A DNA stretch of 64,000 bases from Actinophytocola sp. (GTDB lineage: Bacteria > Actinomycetota > Actinomycetes > Mycobacteriales > Pseudonocardiaceae): the NCBI GenBank assembly GCA_009377475.1, contig WHTY01000013.1:1-64000 (forward strand), given 5' to 3'. The position numbers and the translations under genes were made by a program. Of this stretch, positions 53,912-62,823 are shown piece after piece. The notes beneath the pieces were generated by a model. That model saw only the letters and a list, made by a program, of their open reading frames with translations. It was not told where the DNA came from and ran no database searches. The first letter of the stretch is position 1. Every line of letters begins with the position of its first letter.

Positions 53912-54889
53912 ATGCGGGTGCTTGTGACGGGCGGGGCCGGATTCATCGGTTCGCACTACGTGCGCGAAGCGGTGGCGGGCTCGTACCCGGCGCTGGCCGA
54001 CGCCGAGATCGTCGTCCTCGACAACCTGACTTACGCGGGCAACGAGGCCAACCTGGCCCTGGTCGCTGGCGCGGAGCGCTACCGCTTCGTCAAGGGCGAC
54101 ATCCGCGACGGCGCGCTGGTCGCCGACCTGATGCGCGGTACCGACCTCGTGGTGCACTTCGCGGCCGAGTCGCACGTCGACCGCTCCATCCTCGGCTCGT
54201 CGGAGTTCGTGCTGACCAACGTCTTGGGCACGCAGACGCTGTTGCAGGCCGCGCTCGACGCCGAGGTCGGCAAGTTCGTGCACGTGTCCACCGACGAGGT
54301 GTATGGCTCGATCGTGGACGGCTCGTGGCCGGAGGACCATCCGCTCGAGCCGAACTCGCCGTACTCGGCGTCGAAGGCATCCTCGGACCTGATCGCGCGC
54401 TCGTTCTACCGCACGTACGGGCTGCCGGTGTGCATCACGCGGTGCTCCAACAACTACGGGCCGTACCAGTACCCGGAGAAGGTCATCCCGCTGTTCGTGA
54501 CGAATCTGCTCGACGGCAAGCCGGTGCCGCTGTACGGCGATGGCCTGAACGTGCGGGACTGGCTGCACGTCGACGACCACTGCCACGGCATCCAGCTCGT
54601 CGCGGATCACGGCAGGCCCGGCGAGATCTACAACATCGGTGGCGGCACCGAGCTGACGAACAAGGAGCTCACCGAGCGTCTGCTCGCCGCGGTCGGCGTC
54701 GGGTGGGACATGGTCACGCCCGTCGAGGATCGCAAGGGCCACGACCGCCGCTACTCGGTCGACATCACCAAAATCAGCACCGAACTCGGATACCGTCCGC
54801 GGGTGGCGTTTGACGACGGACTCGCAGAGACTGTGCGCTGGTACACCGAACACCGCGACTGGTGGGAACCGCTGAAGAACGAGGGCTGA
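53912..54889 (+). CDS. rmlB: dTDP-glucose 4,6-dehydratase
   Basis: The 325-residue NAD-dependent short-chain dehydrogenase/reductase is the second step of dTDP-L-rhamnose synthesis. VTGGAGFIGSHYVREAV binds NAD. The catalytic residues are visible as STDEVYG (Thr127, Asp128, Glu129) and SPYSASK (Tyr151, Lys155). HVDRSI, NNYGPYQYPEKVIPLFV and YGDGLNVRDWLHVDDHC are also typical. The ATG at 53912 has GGAGGTG upstream. rmlD follows after 2 bases, so the two are co-transcribed. Confidence 0.95.
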   Translation: MRVLVTGGAGFIGSHYVREAVAGSYPALADAEIVVLDNLTYAGNEANLALVAGAERYRFVKGDIRDGALVADLMRGTDLVVHFAAESHVDRSILGSSEFVLTNVLGTQTLLQAALDAEVGKFVHVSTDEVYGSIVDGSWPEDHPLEPNSPYSASKASSDLIARSFYRTYGLPVCITRCSNNYGPYQYPEKVIPLFVTNLLDGKPVPLYGDGLNVRDWLHVDDHCHGIQLVADHGRPGEIYNIGGGTELTNKELTERLLAAVGVGWDMVTPVEDRKGHDRRYSVDITKISTELGYRPRVAFDDGLAETVRWYTEHRDWWEPLKNEG

Positions 54890-54891
54890 TT

Positions 54892-55794
54892 ATGGCGTTG
54901 GCGTTACTGGTACCCGGAGGTAGTGGCCAGCTGGGGGGTGACATCGCGCGGCGCGCCAGTGAGGCGGGCGCCGTTGTCCGCGCGCCTGGTTCGGACGACC
55001 TCGACGTCACGCAGGCGGGACAGGCGATCGCCGCCGTGCGGGAGCTCGCCGCGCTGGCGTTGGACGAGGGGCATCAGCCGCTGGTCATCAACACTGCGGC
55101 CTACACCGACGTGGACGGCGCGGAGTCCGACGAGCAGCGCGCGTTCACCGTTAACGCCGACGGTCCGCGCGGCCTCGCGGCGGCGTGCGCGACGACCAAG
55201 GTGCCGCTCGTGCACATCTCCACGGACTACGTCTTCTCCGGCGACACGGACCGACCCTACGTGCCAGACGACGCCCTCTCGCCGCGTAGCGCGTACGGCC
55301 GCACCAAGGCCGCAGGGGAGGCGGCGGTGCTCGCGTCGGGGGCGCGGGCGTGGGTCGTCCGCACCGCGTGGGTGTACGGCGCTGGCGGGAAGAACTTCGT
55401 CAACACCATGATGCGGCTGGAGCGCGAGCGCGATGCGCTGTCCGTCGTCAACGACCAGCACGGCTCGCCGACCTGGACGTACGACCTCGCGGGCGGACTG
55501 CTGGAACTGGCGAATGCCATCGTGGACGGACGTCCTCCCGAGCAGCAGGCGTTGCACTGCACCGGTGGTGGCGACACGACGTGGTACGAGTTCGCGCGGG
55601 CGATCTTCGCGGAGCTGGGCGCCGACCCGGAGCGGGTGCAGCCGTGCACGACGGCGGAGTTCCCGCGTCCCGCCGCGCGGCCCGCGTACGGCGTGCTCTC
55701 CAACGCCTCGTGGCGGGAGGCAGGGCTGACGCCGCTGCGCGACTGGCGCGAGGCACTGACGGCGTTCATGGCGTCGCAGCGCGCCGGGGTGTGA
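54892..55794 (+). CDS. rmlD: dTDP-4-dehydrorhamnose reductase
   Basis: The 300-residue reductase completes dTDP-L-rhamnose. It has VPGGSGQLGGDIARRA, the substrate/cofactor segment NTAAYTDVDGAESDEQRAFTVN, VHISTDYVFSGD, YGRTKAAGEAAVL (catalytic Tyr and Lys), VVRTAWVYGAGGKNFVNTM and DQHGSPTWTYDLA. The ATG at 54892 comes two bases after the rmlB stop. The product should be used by the WbbL-like enzyme at 62824. A long hairpin follows the stop. Confidence 0.94.
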   Translation: MALALLVPGGSGQLGGDIARRASEAGAVVRAPGSDDLDVTQAGQAIAAVRELAALALDEGHQPLVINTAAYTDVDGAESDEQRAFTVNADGPRGLAAACATTKVPLVHISTDYVFSGDTDRPYVPDDALSPRSAYGRTKAAGEAAVLASGARAWVVRTAWVYGAGGKNFVNTMMRLERERDALSVVNDQHGSPTWTYDLAGGLLELANAIVDGRPPEQQALHCTGGGDTTWYEFARAIFAELGADPERVQPCTTAEFPRPAARPAYGVLSNASWREAGLTPLRDWREALTAFMASQRAGV

Positions 55795-55802
55795 GTTCAG
55801 CT

Positions 55803-55860
55803 CGATGGATCTTGCTGCGTCGTGGCGGTATGGATCGCCAGAACGTCGCAAGATCCATCG
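55803..55860. terminator. Extended hairpin between rmlD and a convergent gene
   Basis: CGATGGATCTTGC (55803-55815) is perfectly complementary to 55848-55860, and TGGCG/CGCCA in the interior continues the stem. It lies 8 bases after the rmlD stop and 9 bases before the stop of the leftward membrane protein gene, so it probably terminates both. Its sequence differs from the GAAGGG-type hairpins. Confidence 0.75.
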
Positions 55861-55869
55861 GAGGTGACG

Positions 55870-56301
55870 TCAGCTCGCCGTCGTGAGGCAGAGGATCGCG
55901 CCGGACGCCGTCGCGTCGTCGCCGAAACCCTCGAAGTACAGGAACTCGGCCTCCTTGAACGACTGGCACGCCTTCTTGCCCGCGTTGCTCTCGAACTCCG
56001 CCATGCTCTTGTCCTCGACCCTGCCGACGACCTGGTAGTTGGCGTCCGGGCCGCCGCACTCGGTGACCTCGATGGAGTACGGCTTGTCGATGTCGCCCGT
56101 GAGGCAGTCGCCGCCCGCCGCGCCAGTGAGCGAGAAGAATCGGGTGTAGATCACCAACGCCGCCAGGCCGAGCGCGGCGATCGCCAGCACGACACCCACC
56201 ATGATCACGAGCGTCCTCGTCGTGCTCTTCGTGCGGGCTGGCGGGCCGGGCGGCGCGTCCGGGGTGTCCTGTCCCGACGCGCCATCGGGTGGGTTGGTCA
56301 T
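55870..56301 (-). CDS. Membrane-anchored LppU/SCO3897-like protein
   Basis: The 143-residue protein has a Pro/Gly-rich cytoplasmic N-terminus (PPDGASGQDTPDAPPGPPA), one transmembrane helix (TLVIMVGVVLAIAALGLAALVIY) and a compact extracytoplasmic domain. That domain contains GDCLTGDIDKPYSIEVTECGG, NYQVVGRVEDKS, KKACQSFKEA and GAILCLT, with four cysteines suggesting two disulfides. This matches small LppU-like domains of actinobacteria, of unknown function. It converges on rmlD. Confidence 0.78.
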   Translation of the reverse strand: MTNPPDGASGQDTPDAPPGPPARTKSTTRTLVIMVGVVLAIAALGLAALVIYTRFFSLTGAAGGDCLTGDIDKPYSIEVTECGGPDANYQVVGRVEDKSMAEFESNAGKKACQSFKEAEFLYFEGFGDDATASGAILCLTTAS

Positions 56302-56457
56302 CGTCGCTCCCTGGCAGTGTCGTCCCCACCATTGTGGGCGACATCGCGAGCGAGAAGTAGCGATGATCCGCCCAAACCGGACTTACCGTGCGGCGGCGGA
56401 TGTTCGAACCATAAGCTACTTTGCCTGCATGGTCCGTTATGCCGGATCCTGGTTGGG

Positions 56458-56506
56458 GCCGAAGGTGCCCTTGGGTACCGCATATGTACCCAAGGGCACC
56501 TTCGGC
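56458..56506. terminator. Perfect 21-bp hairpin terminator
   Basis: The arm at 56458-56478, containing CGAAGGTGCCCTTGGGTAC, is exactly complementary to 56486-56506 with a 7-base loop. It lies 18 bases beyond the stop of the leftward glycosyltransferase gene and before the next leftward gene, so it should end the glycosyltransferase transcript. Confidence 0.82.
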
Positions 56507-56524
56507 TCGGTCTCGCCGCCAGAC

Positions 56525-57625
56525 TTACGTCCGGCCTTGCTGGTATTCCCGCGCGAACCGGTACGCGTCCACGGTCAGCTCCGCGCAGCGGCGCCAGGTG
56601 TAGCTCGCGGCGTGGGCGCGGCGCGCCTGCGAGATGGACGCCGAGTGCGAGTCGCCGACGGCGTTGGCCATGCCCGCCGCGAGCGCGTCGACGTCACCGA
56701 ACGGCACCAGCTCCGCGAACCCTCCAGCGACCTCCTGCAGCGACGGGACGTCGGTGCACACCACGGGGACGTCGCAGGCCATCGCCTCCAGCACCGGCAG
56801 CCCGAAGCCCTCGTCGCGCGACGGCAGGATCAGCGCGCTCGCGCCTGCGACGACGTGCCGCAGGTCGACGTCGGAGACGTACCCCGCATGCTGCGAGCGG
56901 TCGTTGACCAGGAACGGTCCCGGTCCGATGAAGACCAACGGCGGCAGGTTGGGGTCGAGTTCGTGCGCGTGGGCCAGCCATTCGAGGCCCTTGCGCGGCC
57001 CGGACGCCCCGACGAACAACAGGTACTCGCTGGGCAGCCCGAACTTCGCGCGCAGGTCGTTGTTGGGCGGCAGCGCGGTGAACCACGCCGGGTCGACGCC
57101 GAACGGCGTCACCATGATCTTGTCGCGGTCGACGTCGAGCTGTTCCGCGACGCGGTCCGCAACGGCCGCGGTGGGCGTGCAAATGGCGTCGGCGCGTTGC
57201 ACGCTGACCCGCGCCAACTCGGGCAGCCGGACGTCGCTTGGCGCCAGTTCCTCGGGGCGGTCGAGGAACGTGAGGTCGTGGATCGTCAGCACGCCAGCGG
57301 CCCGCGCCGTGCCCGGCAGGACGTAGTTGGTGCCGTGGACGACGTCGGTGCGCCCGGCGAACAGCTCCACCGGCGGGAACCGGCTGCGTAGCCATGCCGC
57401 GCGTAGCGCGCGCGCCGAGACCGGCATCCCACGCGCCCGCACGCCGTGCGGCAGGACGTGCCGGAGCTTGCGCCAGCCGCGTAGCGTGAAGGCGACTGAG
57501 CGGGTGTCCACCTCGGGCATCGAGGCGAGCTCCTCGGAAAGCGATGCCGTGTAACGCCCAACGCCGGTGCGCTCACCCAGTAGCGGAGTGCCGTCGAACA
57601 GCACTCGGAGCGGACGGTCAACCAC
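56525..57625 (-). CDS. Family 4 glycosyltransferase
   Basis: The 366-residue GT-B protein (GTG at 57625, GGGAGG five bases upstream) has the N-terminal acceptor half (VLFDGTPLLGERTGVGRYTASLSEELA, VVHGTNYVLPG, VLTIHDLTFLD). Its donor half has TPFGVDP, LLFVGASGPRKGLEWLAHA, VIGPG-like VFIGPGPF and the nucleotide-sugar motif LPSRDEGFGLPVLEAMACDVPVVC, the EX7E signature of GT4. It resembles the actinobacterial GT4 next to rml and wbbL and the paralogue at 61578, suggesting wall or lipid-linked glycan assembly. The donor sugar is unknown. Confidence 0.88.
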   Translation of the reverse strand: MVDRPLRVLFDGTPLLGERTGVGRYTASLSEELASMPEVDTRSVAFTLRGWRKLRHVLPHGVRARGMPVSARALRAAWLRSRFPPVELFAGRTDVVHGTNYVLPGTARAAGVLTIHDLTFLDRPEELAPSDVRLPELARVSVQRADAICTPTAAVADRVAEQLDVDRDKIMVTPFGVDPAWFTALPPNNDLRAKFGLPSEYLLFVGASGPRKGLEWLAHAHELDPNLPPLVFIGPGPFLVNDRSQHAGYVSDVDLRHVVAGASALILPSRDEGFGLPVLEAMACDVPVVCTDVPSLQEVAGGFAELVPFGDVDALAAGMANAVGDSHSASISQARRAHAASYTWRRCAELTVDAYRFAREYQQGRT

Positions 57626-57826
57626 GGTCGCCTCCCTTCAGCCTTGCCAGCCTGCGGCATGCCGCGTCGCGGGCGTGGTGGAGGGGCTCCCCCGTTGGCA
57701 CTAGGCAGTCCTCCTTCGCCTGAGCCCTTGTCGCCACGAGCCCTGAGAGTAGCCCGCCGGGGCGCGGCGGCGGAGAGCGAGGCTGGGTTGGCGCCGTGTC
57801 GGCGGGTCGATGCTGCGCAGGGTGGC

Positions 57827-58603
57827 TCAGTGCTGCCCGGAAAGCTGCTCGGACAGCATCGCCAGCTCCTGCTCGATCCGCTCGACGATCACCGCCCGGT
57901 CCGCCCCGCGCGCGTTGAGATAGGGCGCGTCGGCGGGGCCGGTCAAATAGGTGATCCAGCGCACACCCGGTTGGACGTCGAGCACGACGGGCGCGCGGCG
58001 GCCGTTGGTGTGACGGCGGCCGTGGTGGTCGCGCACGGCCACCGTCACCTTGGCCTCCTGTAGCCGCCGCTCGGGGTCGTGCAACGCCTTCATGCGCTTG
58101 GCCTCGCGGGGCACGACCCGCTCGATGGCGATGCCGGACGTCGGTGCGGTGAGGTTGCTGGCCGCGCAGGTGATGGTGCGCTCGGTCGCCGGTTGGCACT
58201 CGCCGAGCGCGTCGATGACGGTGTGCGGCAGGCGGTCAGGGTCGGCGTCGCGCAGCACGACGTGATCGCTGCCCTCGGTGTACTCGGCGTAGACGGCGTC
58301 GGTGCCGCTGATGGCGGCGTGGGCGCGCCACGACTTCTGCGCGGTGCCGATGTAGGCGTAGCACTCCTGCTGGCCGGCGCACAGCGCGCGCAACGCGATG
58401 ACGACCTCGATGCTGGGCGCGCCCCGGTCAAGGAGGTTCTGCTGGCGCAGTTCGGCGTGCGCGGCCTCGGACAGTTCCGCCAGTTCGTTCTCGTCGCGCC
58501 AGATCGGCTCCGGGCGCAGCGTTGCGGGCAGGGTCAGGCCCTGGCGCGATGCCAGGAAGTCCAGCGCTGACGACGTCAGCCACACGTCGTGGGTGAGCAG
58601 CAC
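57827..58603 (-). CDS. EspG-family ESX secretion chaperone
   Basis: The 258-residue protein matches the EspG pattern: an N-terminal LLTHDVWLTSSALDFLASRQGLTLPATL strand-helix, ELSEAAHAELRQQNLLDRG, then VVIALRALCAGQQECYAYIG and a C-terminal PVVLDVQPGVRWITYLTGP-RADRAVIVERIEQELAML. EspG chaperones bind PE/PPE-type substrates in the cytosol before type VII export. The gene follows the PPE-like gene by 21 bases, which is the expected partner. It is the last gene of a four-gene leftward operon. Confidence 0.9.
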   Translation of the reverse strand: MLLTHDVWLTSSALDFLASRQGLTLPATLRPEPIWRDENELAELSEAAHAELRQQNLLDRGAPSIEVVIALRALCAGQQECYAYIGTAQKSWRAHAAISGTDAVYAEYTEGSDHVVLRDADPDRLPHTVIDALGECQPATERTITCAASNLTAPTSGIAIERVVPREAKRMKALHDPERRLQEAKVTVAVRDHHGRRHTNGRRAPVVLDVQPGVRWITYLTGPADAPYLNARGADRAVIVERIEQELAMLSEQLSGQH

Positions 58604-58624
58604 GCTCGGTACGCCCCCTGTGTC

Positions 58625-59920
58625 CTACTCGCCGATTACCGGTCGGACGACGAGATTGCCGGTTTGGTCGTCGATGAGCTTCTCACCCTGCTCGTCGTGC
58701 TCGACCTCCAGCCCGGTGTCCATCTCCTGCTTGATGTAGTAGCGGTCCTGGTGCTCTTTGTCCTCGTCGCCTTGGCCGCGTCCGGCGCCAGCGCCGCCCA
58801 TCATGCCGCCCATGCCGCCGCGTGGGCCGAACCCGGCGCCCGCCTTGGCCGCCGACGCCGCGCCGCTCCCGCCGGGGCCGAACGGCGCCGCTCCGGTCGC
58901 CCGGCCAGCGCCGGGGCCTCCGGGGCCGTAACCGCCTGCCGTGCCAGCGCCGGTGCCCGAGTAGCCGCCGCCCGCCACAGCGGCACCGGGGACGGCGCCG
59001 CTGCCGTGTGGTCCGAACTCGCCGCCGCCTCCACCCAGGCCGGAGCCGGAGAGACCGGCCGCCGAGGTGTGTCCCGGCGGGATGACCGTGCCGTCCGGCA
59101 TGACGATGCTGCCGTCTGGCCTGCGCAGACGGCCGTCCGGGTAGCGGATGGAGCCGTCCGGGTAGTGGATGCTGCCGTCCGGCATGCGGATCGATCCGTC
59201 GGGCAGGCGGGTGGCGCCGGGCGGCAGTCCGGTCGACGTCGTTCCGCCGCTGCTCGCGTAGCCGCCGGACGTGGTGGGTGCGGTCGTGCCGCCGCTCGAC
59301 GGTGCGGTCAACGCGCCGCCACCGCCGCCGGACGCCGTGGGCGAGCCGACGGACGGCCCCGTCGTGCCGCCTCCGCCGCTGCCGGTGCCGCCCGAGGAGC
59401 CGACGTTGAAATCGATGGCCTTGGGGTCGCCGGTCAGCGCGCCGTAGCTGGACGGGAAGACGCCCGCGTTTTGCTTCGTGCCGTCGTAGTACGAGTTGTA
59501 GGCGTCGACGATCTCCTGCGCCTTGGCGTTCCAGTTGTCGATCTGCTCGTCGCGGTCGGTGAAGATCGGCGTCCAGTCGGACGCGAACGTCGACTCCGGC
59601 TTGGGACCAGGTCCGGTGCCAGCGGTGTTCTTGACGCGGTTGAACGACTCGCCCTGGGTGTCCATCTGCATGGACACGTTGTTCTGATTCTCGGACGAGA
59701 CTTCGGAAGCATCCGACAGCGGCTTCACGGCACCGCGAGCGGCGTCACCGGACTCGCCGACCCAGGCGGTTTCGAGCCTGCCGACGAGTCGGGCGAAGCT
59801 CATCTGGCGCTCTTTGTAGTCCTTGACCAGGTCGCGGGACAGGTCGCTGCCGTCCTGGTAGACGCCAGGTCCATGTCCGGCCTGGAGCATGTCGGCGATC
59901 TGTTGTGCCGTGTAGCCCAT
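58625..59920 (-). CDS. PPE-like type VII substrate with PDGS repeats
   Basis: The 431-residue protein has a helical N-terminus of about 160 residues (ADMLQAGHGPGVYQDGSDLSRDLVKDYKERQ, LVGRLETAWVGESGDAARG with a WxG turn), consistent with a WXG100/PPE-type export domain. A Gly/Ser/Thr region follows, then a tandem heptad-like array LPDGSIR/MPDGSIH/YPDGSIR/YPDGRLR/RPDGSIV/MPDGTVI, a long Gly/Ala region and a charged C-terminus. The PDG repeats probably form an extended beta structure. It lies 13 bases after the DUF3558 lipoprotein gene and precedes espG. The substrate role is inferred from gene order. Confidence 0.85.
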   Translation of the reverse strand: MGYTAQQIADMLQAGHGPGVYQDGSDLSRDLVKDYKERQMSFARLVGRLETAWVGESGDAARGAVKPLSDASEVSSENQNNVSMQMDTQGESFNRVKNTAGTGPGPKPESTFASDWTPIFTDRDEQIDNWNAKAQEIVDAYNSYYDGTKQNAGVFPSSYGALTGDPKAIDFNVGSSGGTGSGGGGTTGPSVGSPTASGGGGGALTAPSSGGTTAPTTSGGYASSGGTTSTGLPPGATRLPDGSIRMPDGSIHYPDGSIRYPDGRLRRPDGSIVMPDGTVIPPGHTSAAGLSGSGLGGGGGEFGPHGSGAVPGAAVAGGGYSGTGAGTAGGYGPGGPGAGRATGAAPFGPGGSGAASAAKAGAGFGPRGGMGGMMGGAGAGRGQGDEDKEHQDRYYIKQEMDTGLEVEHDEQGEKLIDDQTGNLVVRPVIGE

Positions 59921-59933
59921 TGGTGCCTCCTGG

Positions 59934-60563
59934 CTACTTGCCCGCTCTGATGGTCTTGGCGGCTAGCTCAGCCGTCTGCCGGAGCTGTGCGCACGGATTG
60001 TCGCGCTGGTCAGTTCCGAGAAAGAGTGCGTTGGACATCCGCAGCACGTCCTGATCAGTGAGTGCCACTGTCATCGCGCATGAGCCGCTGTCACGGTCGT
60101 CAAAGTCCGTTGCGAAGACGCTGGGAAAGCCCGCGACCGTGGTCGGCTCAAAGTAAGCATAGGCATCCGAATCCTGCGCATGGACCTTGTAGTAGCCAGC
60201 CAGTGACCAATTCCCTCCGGATTGGAGGGCGATCGTCACACGTGAGTCACGGTGTCCGCGCCATCGGCATCCTGGCTGGCCCTTTTCGGTAGCGTCCTCG
60301 GTTTTCGGGAAACCGATTGACGTGGCTTGCTGCTTCGTCAGCATGGCACATGGTTCCTGCTTGTACTTGTCCAAATTACTGACTGGATTTGGTACCGGGG
60401 GAACCGAGACGTCGGCAGATGTGTCACTGGGCTCGCCAGCACTCACGGTGGGTTCGCCTCCCGCAGTGGGGTCGGTCGATGACTGGCCCGCCTCGCCGCT
60501 GCTGCATGCGACCAGCATAAGAGTCGATCCAGCGAGGACAGCCGCTACCGATCGGCGCTTCAC
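59934..60563 (-). CDS. DUF3558 lipoprotein
   Basis: The 209-residue protein carries a lipoprotein signal (VLAGSTLMLVAC, Cys at about 20) and a Ser/Thr/Pro-rich spacer. The DUF3558 domain has KYKQEPCAMLTKQQATSIGF, GCRWRG, AYFEPTTVAGFPSVFATD, SCAMTVALTDQDVLRM and the closing NPCAQLRQTAELAAKTIR, with paired cysteines. Such lipoproteins are frequent beside actinobacterial WXG100/EspG loci. The GTG start overlaps the upstream stop as GTGA (60560-60563), coupling it to the small helical protein. Confidence 0.88.
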   Translation of the reverse strand: MKRRSVAAVLAGSTLMLVACSSGEAGQSSTDPTAGGEPTVSAGEPSDTSADVSVPPVPNPVSNLDKYKQEPCAMLTKQQATSIGFPKTEDATEKGQPGCRWRGHRDSRVTIALQSGGNWSLAGYYKVHAQDSDAYAYFEPTTVAGFPSVFATDFDDRDSGSCAMTVALTDQDVLRMSNALFLGTDQRDNPCAQLRQTAELAAKTIRAGK

Positions 60564-61024
60564 GTGAGACCACTTCCCTCTGCGTTCATCCTTCGAGCGG
60601 CTTCTTCCTCGCCGAATTTTTTGACGAGAATCGCCTTCTCAATTGCATAGCAGTACGCGTCGCAATAATCGCGCTGCTCTGAAATGGCGCTGTGGAAAAC
60701 ATCACCGTAGTGTTCGCGTGCTTTTTCGTAGTGCAGCTTGCTGGCTGGATCTTCGGCCATGGGAACTAGTTGACCCTGAACGAATTGATCGTTTCTTTCC
60801 TTGATGCGGTCAAACGCATCCCGCTCGGCTTTGAACTCCTTATGGAGCTGCTGCATCTCTTCGACGCTGAACTCGAATTTGCCGCTACCCGCGCCGCTGG
60901 GCGTTGAGAGCTTGTCGTACAACCGCTGGGCCAGCCTGACGTGGGGCACAAAACCCGCCACCGTGTCGAGCGCCTTCTCGTTCGGGCTCTCGTATCCGAG
61001 GCTGTTGTCGTCCTCGCCAGCCAT
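60560..61024 (-). CDS. Small helical protein heading the espG operon
   Basis: The 154-residue protein (ATG at 61024 with GGGGGAG upstream) is predicted to be mostly alpha-helical: NEKALDTVAGFVPHVRLAQRLYDKL, VEEMQQLHKEFKAERDAFDRIKERNDQFV and YCDAYCYAIEKAILVKKFGEEEAARRM. There is no signal peptide. It is larger than classic WXG100 proteins and has no clear WXG turn, but its position ahead of a DUF3558 lipoprotein, a PPE-like protein and EspG suggests a type VII secretion partner. Codons are less GC-biased than neighbours. Confidence 0.72.
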   Translation of the reverse strand: MAGEDDNSLGYESPNEKALDTVAGFVPHVRLAQRLYDKLSTPSGAGSGKFEFSVEEMQQLHKEFKAERDAFDRIKERNDQFVQGQLVPMAEDPASKLHYEKAREHYGDVFHSAISEQRDYCDAYCYAIEKAILVKKFGEEEAARRMNAEGSGLT

Positions 61025-61577
61025 GATCTCCCCCTGAGCTTGATCAGGTCCGCACCGCTCAACACGATACCGAGCCGGGTGCGGCATGTCAGCGTATCGG
61101 TGGAGGTCATGGGGTTCGCAGGCAGTGACATCGTCCGGTCGTGTTACTCCATTCGGGTCGAATTCGGGGACTGGTTCGGGTACTCTGCCGCCGCCCGACG
61201 GGTGGGAGCGCCGCCCGCGCTTGGCCACCACGTCCGTCGCGGCTGGCTAGCCCGGCGAGCACTCAGCGCACCCAACGACGTCGGAAGCGCAGTGCTAACG
61301 GCGTTGTCAGGTAGCCTGTCCGCGACGTTGACCGGTGCAGGGCGGAACCAGGCGCCGCCGACATTTCCGCAGCGTACGGCCCATTTCCGGCAAGCGGGCT
61401 AATCCACGACACGACGCTGACGCGCGGCAAATACCGCACCCGGGCCAGCCCAGCGGCGCACCTCGCCGCCACCATCCGATGTAGACCAAAGTACCCGCCG
61501 CAGCACCCGCGCACGCCCCGCGACACCGACCGACACACCGCGTGACGGCGGCGACGCGCGGCAGCGCGAGACTTGGC
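61025..61577. other. Divergent intergenic region, no gene seen
   Basis: These 553 bases separate the leftward espG operon and the rightward glycosyltransferase gene. Open frames occur on both strands but none has codon bias, a ribosome site and a recognisable product together. It must hold the promoters of both units. No strong repeat or hairpin stood out. Confidence 0.5.
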
Positions 61578-62765
61578 ATGACCAGCACAATGGAAACCGT
61601 GCCTGAGCTCGTCGTTATCGCTGATCAGCTGTTCGCGCCCGTGCCCGGCGGAACGGGGCGGTACACCGGTGAGCTGCTGCGCGCCCTCGCGAAGACCGCA
61701 CCCGACGACTGGACCGTCACCAGCGCTGTGTGCCGCCGCTCCGACATCCGCCCCGCCGTGATCGACGGCGTCAACGGGCCCCGCGTGCTGCCCGTGCCGC
61801 GCAAGGCGCTGCTCGCCGCATGGCAGGCGGGCGTCCCGTACTGGCCGGGCGGTGACGCCGTGCACGCCCCGACGCCGTTCGCGCCGCCGCGCAAGCCCGT
61901 TGCGGGCAAGTACGCCAAGGGCACCCTCGCCGTCACGGTGCACGACACCGTCCCCTGGACCCACCCGCACACCCTCACTCCGCGCGGCGCGAACTGGCAC
62001 CGCTCGATGGTCGCGCGGGCGATGCGGCGCGCGGACGTCGTCGTGGTGCCCACCCAGTCCGTCGCCGACGAACTGCGCCGCTACGTCCCCGGCACCAGCT
62101 CGGTGCGCGTCATCCCGCACGGCGTCGCCGAGGTGTTCAACGCAGCGGAGGACGCGCAGGTCCGGGTCGACGTCTCCCACCTCAACCTGCCGAACCGGTA
62201 CGTGCTCGCCGTCGGCAACCTTGAGCCGCGCAAGGGGCTCGACGTCCTGATCGACGCCATCGCCCAGCTCCACCGGAACACCATGTTCGCGCCCCACCTC
62301 CTGCTGGTCGGCCAACCCTCCAAGGTGGGCACGGACCCGGCGGCGCTGGCGGCGGAACACGGCTTGGCGCCGGACGCGGTGCGGGTGTTCAGCAAGCTCA
62401 CCGACCTCGAACTCGCCGAGGTCATGCGCCGCTCCGCCATTCTCGCCGCGCCCAGCCACGCCGAGGGCTTCGGGCTGCCGTTGCTTGAGGCGATGGCGGC
62501 TGGCGTGCCCGTCGTGCACTCCGACGCGCCCGCCCTGGTCGAGGTCGCGGGTGGGGCAGGCGTCCGTGTGCGGCGCGGGGACGCGACCGCCCTGTTCGCC
62601 GCGCTGTGCGACCTGCTCGGCGACCCGCTCTGGTCCGCGCAGCTCGCGGCGGCTGGACGTCGTCGGGCGGCGGAGTTCACGTGGCGCAGCGCCGCCGAGG
62701 CGATGTGGCAACTGCACGTCGCGGGCTACGAGGACAGCAGACAGACCGTGCGGGCCCAGGAATGA
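61578..62765 (+). CDS. Family 4 glycosyltransferase
   Basis: The 395-residue GT-B enzyme (ATG at 61578; 61590 possible) shows VVIADQLFAPVPGGTGRYTGELLRAL, AVTVHDTVPWTHPHTL, VVVPTQSVADELRRYVPG and VIPHGVAEVF. The donor half has YVLAVGNLEPRKGLDVLIDAI and APSHAEGFGLPLLEAMAAGVPVVHSDAPAL, the EX7E signature. It is paralogous to the GT4 at 56525 (same GGTGRYT/GVGRYT opening). It is followed after 58 bases by the WbbL-like gene, so the pair probably acts on one lipid-linked wall glycan. Confidence 0.9.
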   Translation: MTSTMETVPELVVIADQLFAPVPGGTGRYTGELLRALAKTAPDDWTVTSAVCRRSDIRPAVIDGVNGPRVLPVPRKALLAAWQAGVPYWPGGDAVHAPTPFAPPRKPVAGKYAKGTLAVTVHDTVPWTHPHTLTPRGANWHRSMVARAMRRADVVVVPTQSVADELRRYVPGTSSVRVIPHGVAEVFNAAEDAQVRVDVSHLNLPNRYVLAVGNLEPRKGLDVLIDAIAQLHRNTMFAPHLLLVGQPSKVGTDPAALAAEHGLAPDAVRVFSKLTDLELAEVMRRSAILAAPSHAEGFGLPLLEAMAAGVPVVHSDAPALVEVAGGAGVRVRRGDATALFAALCDLLGDPLWSAQLAAAGRRRAAEFTWRSAAEAMWQLHVAGYEDSRQTVRAQE

Positions 62766-62823
62766 CGCCGCGTCACACCGACCCGCGCTCGCGCCAGGTA
62801 ACGACACGGGCACAATAAGCGTC

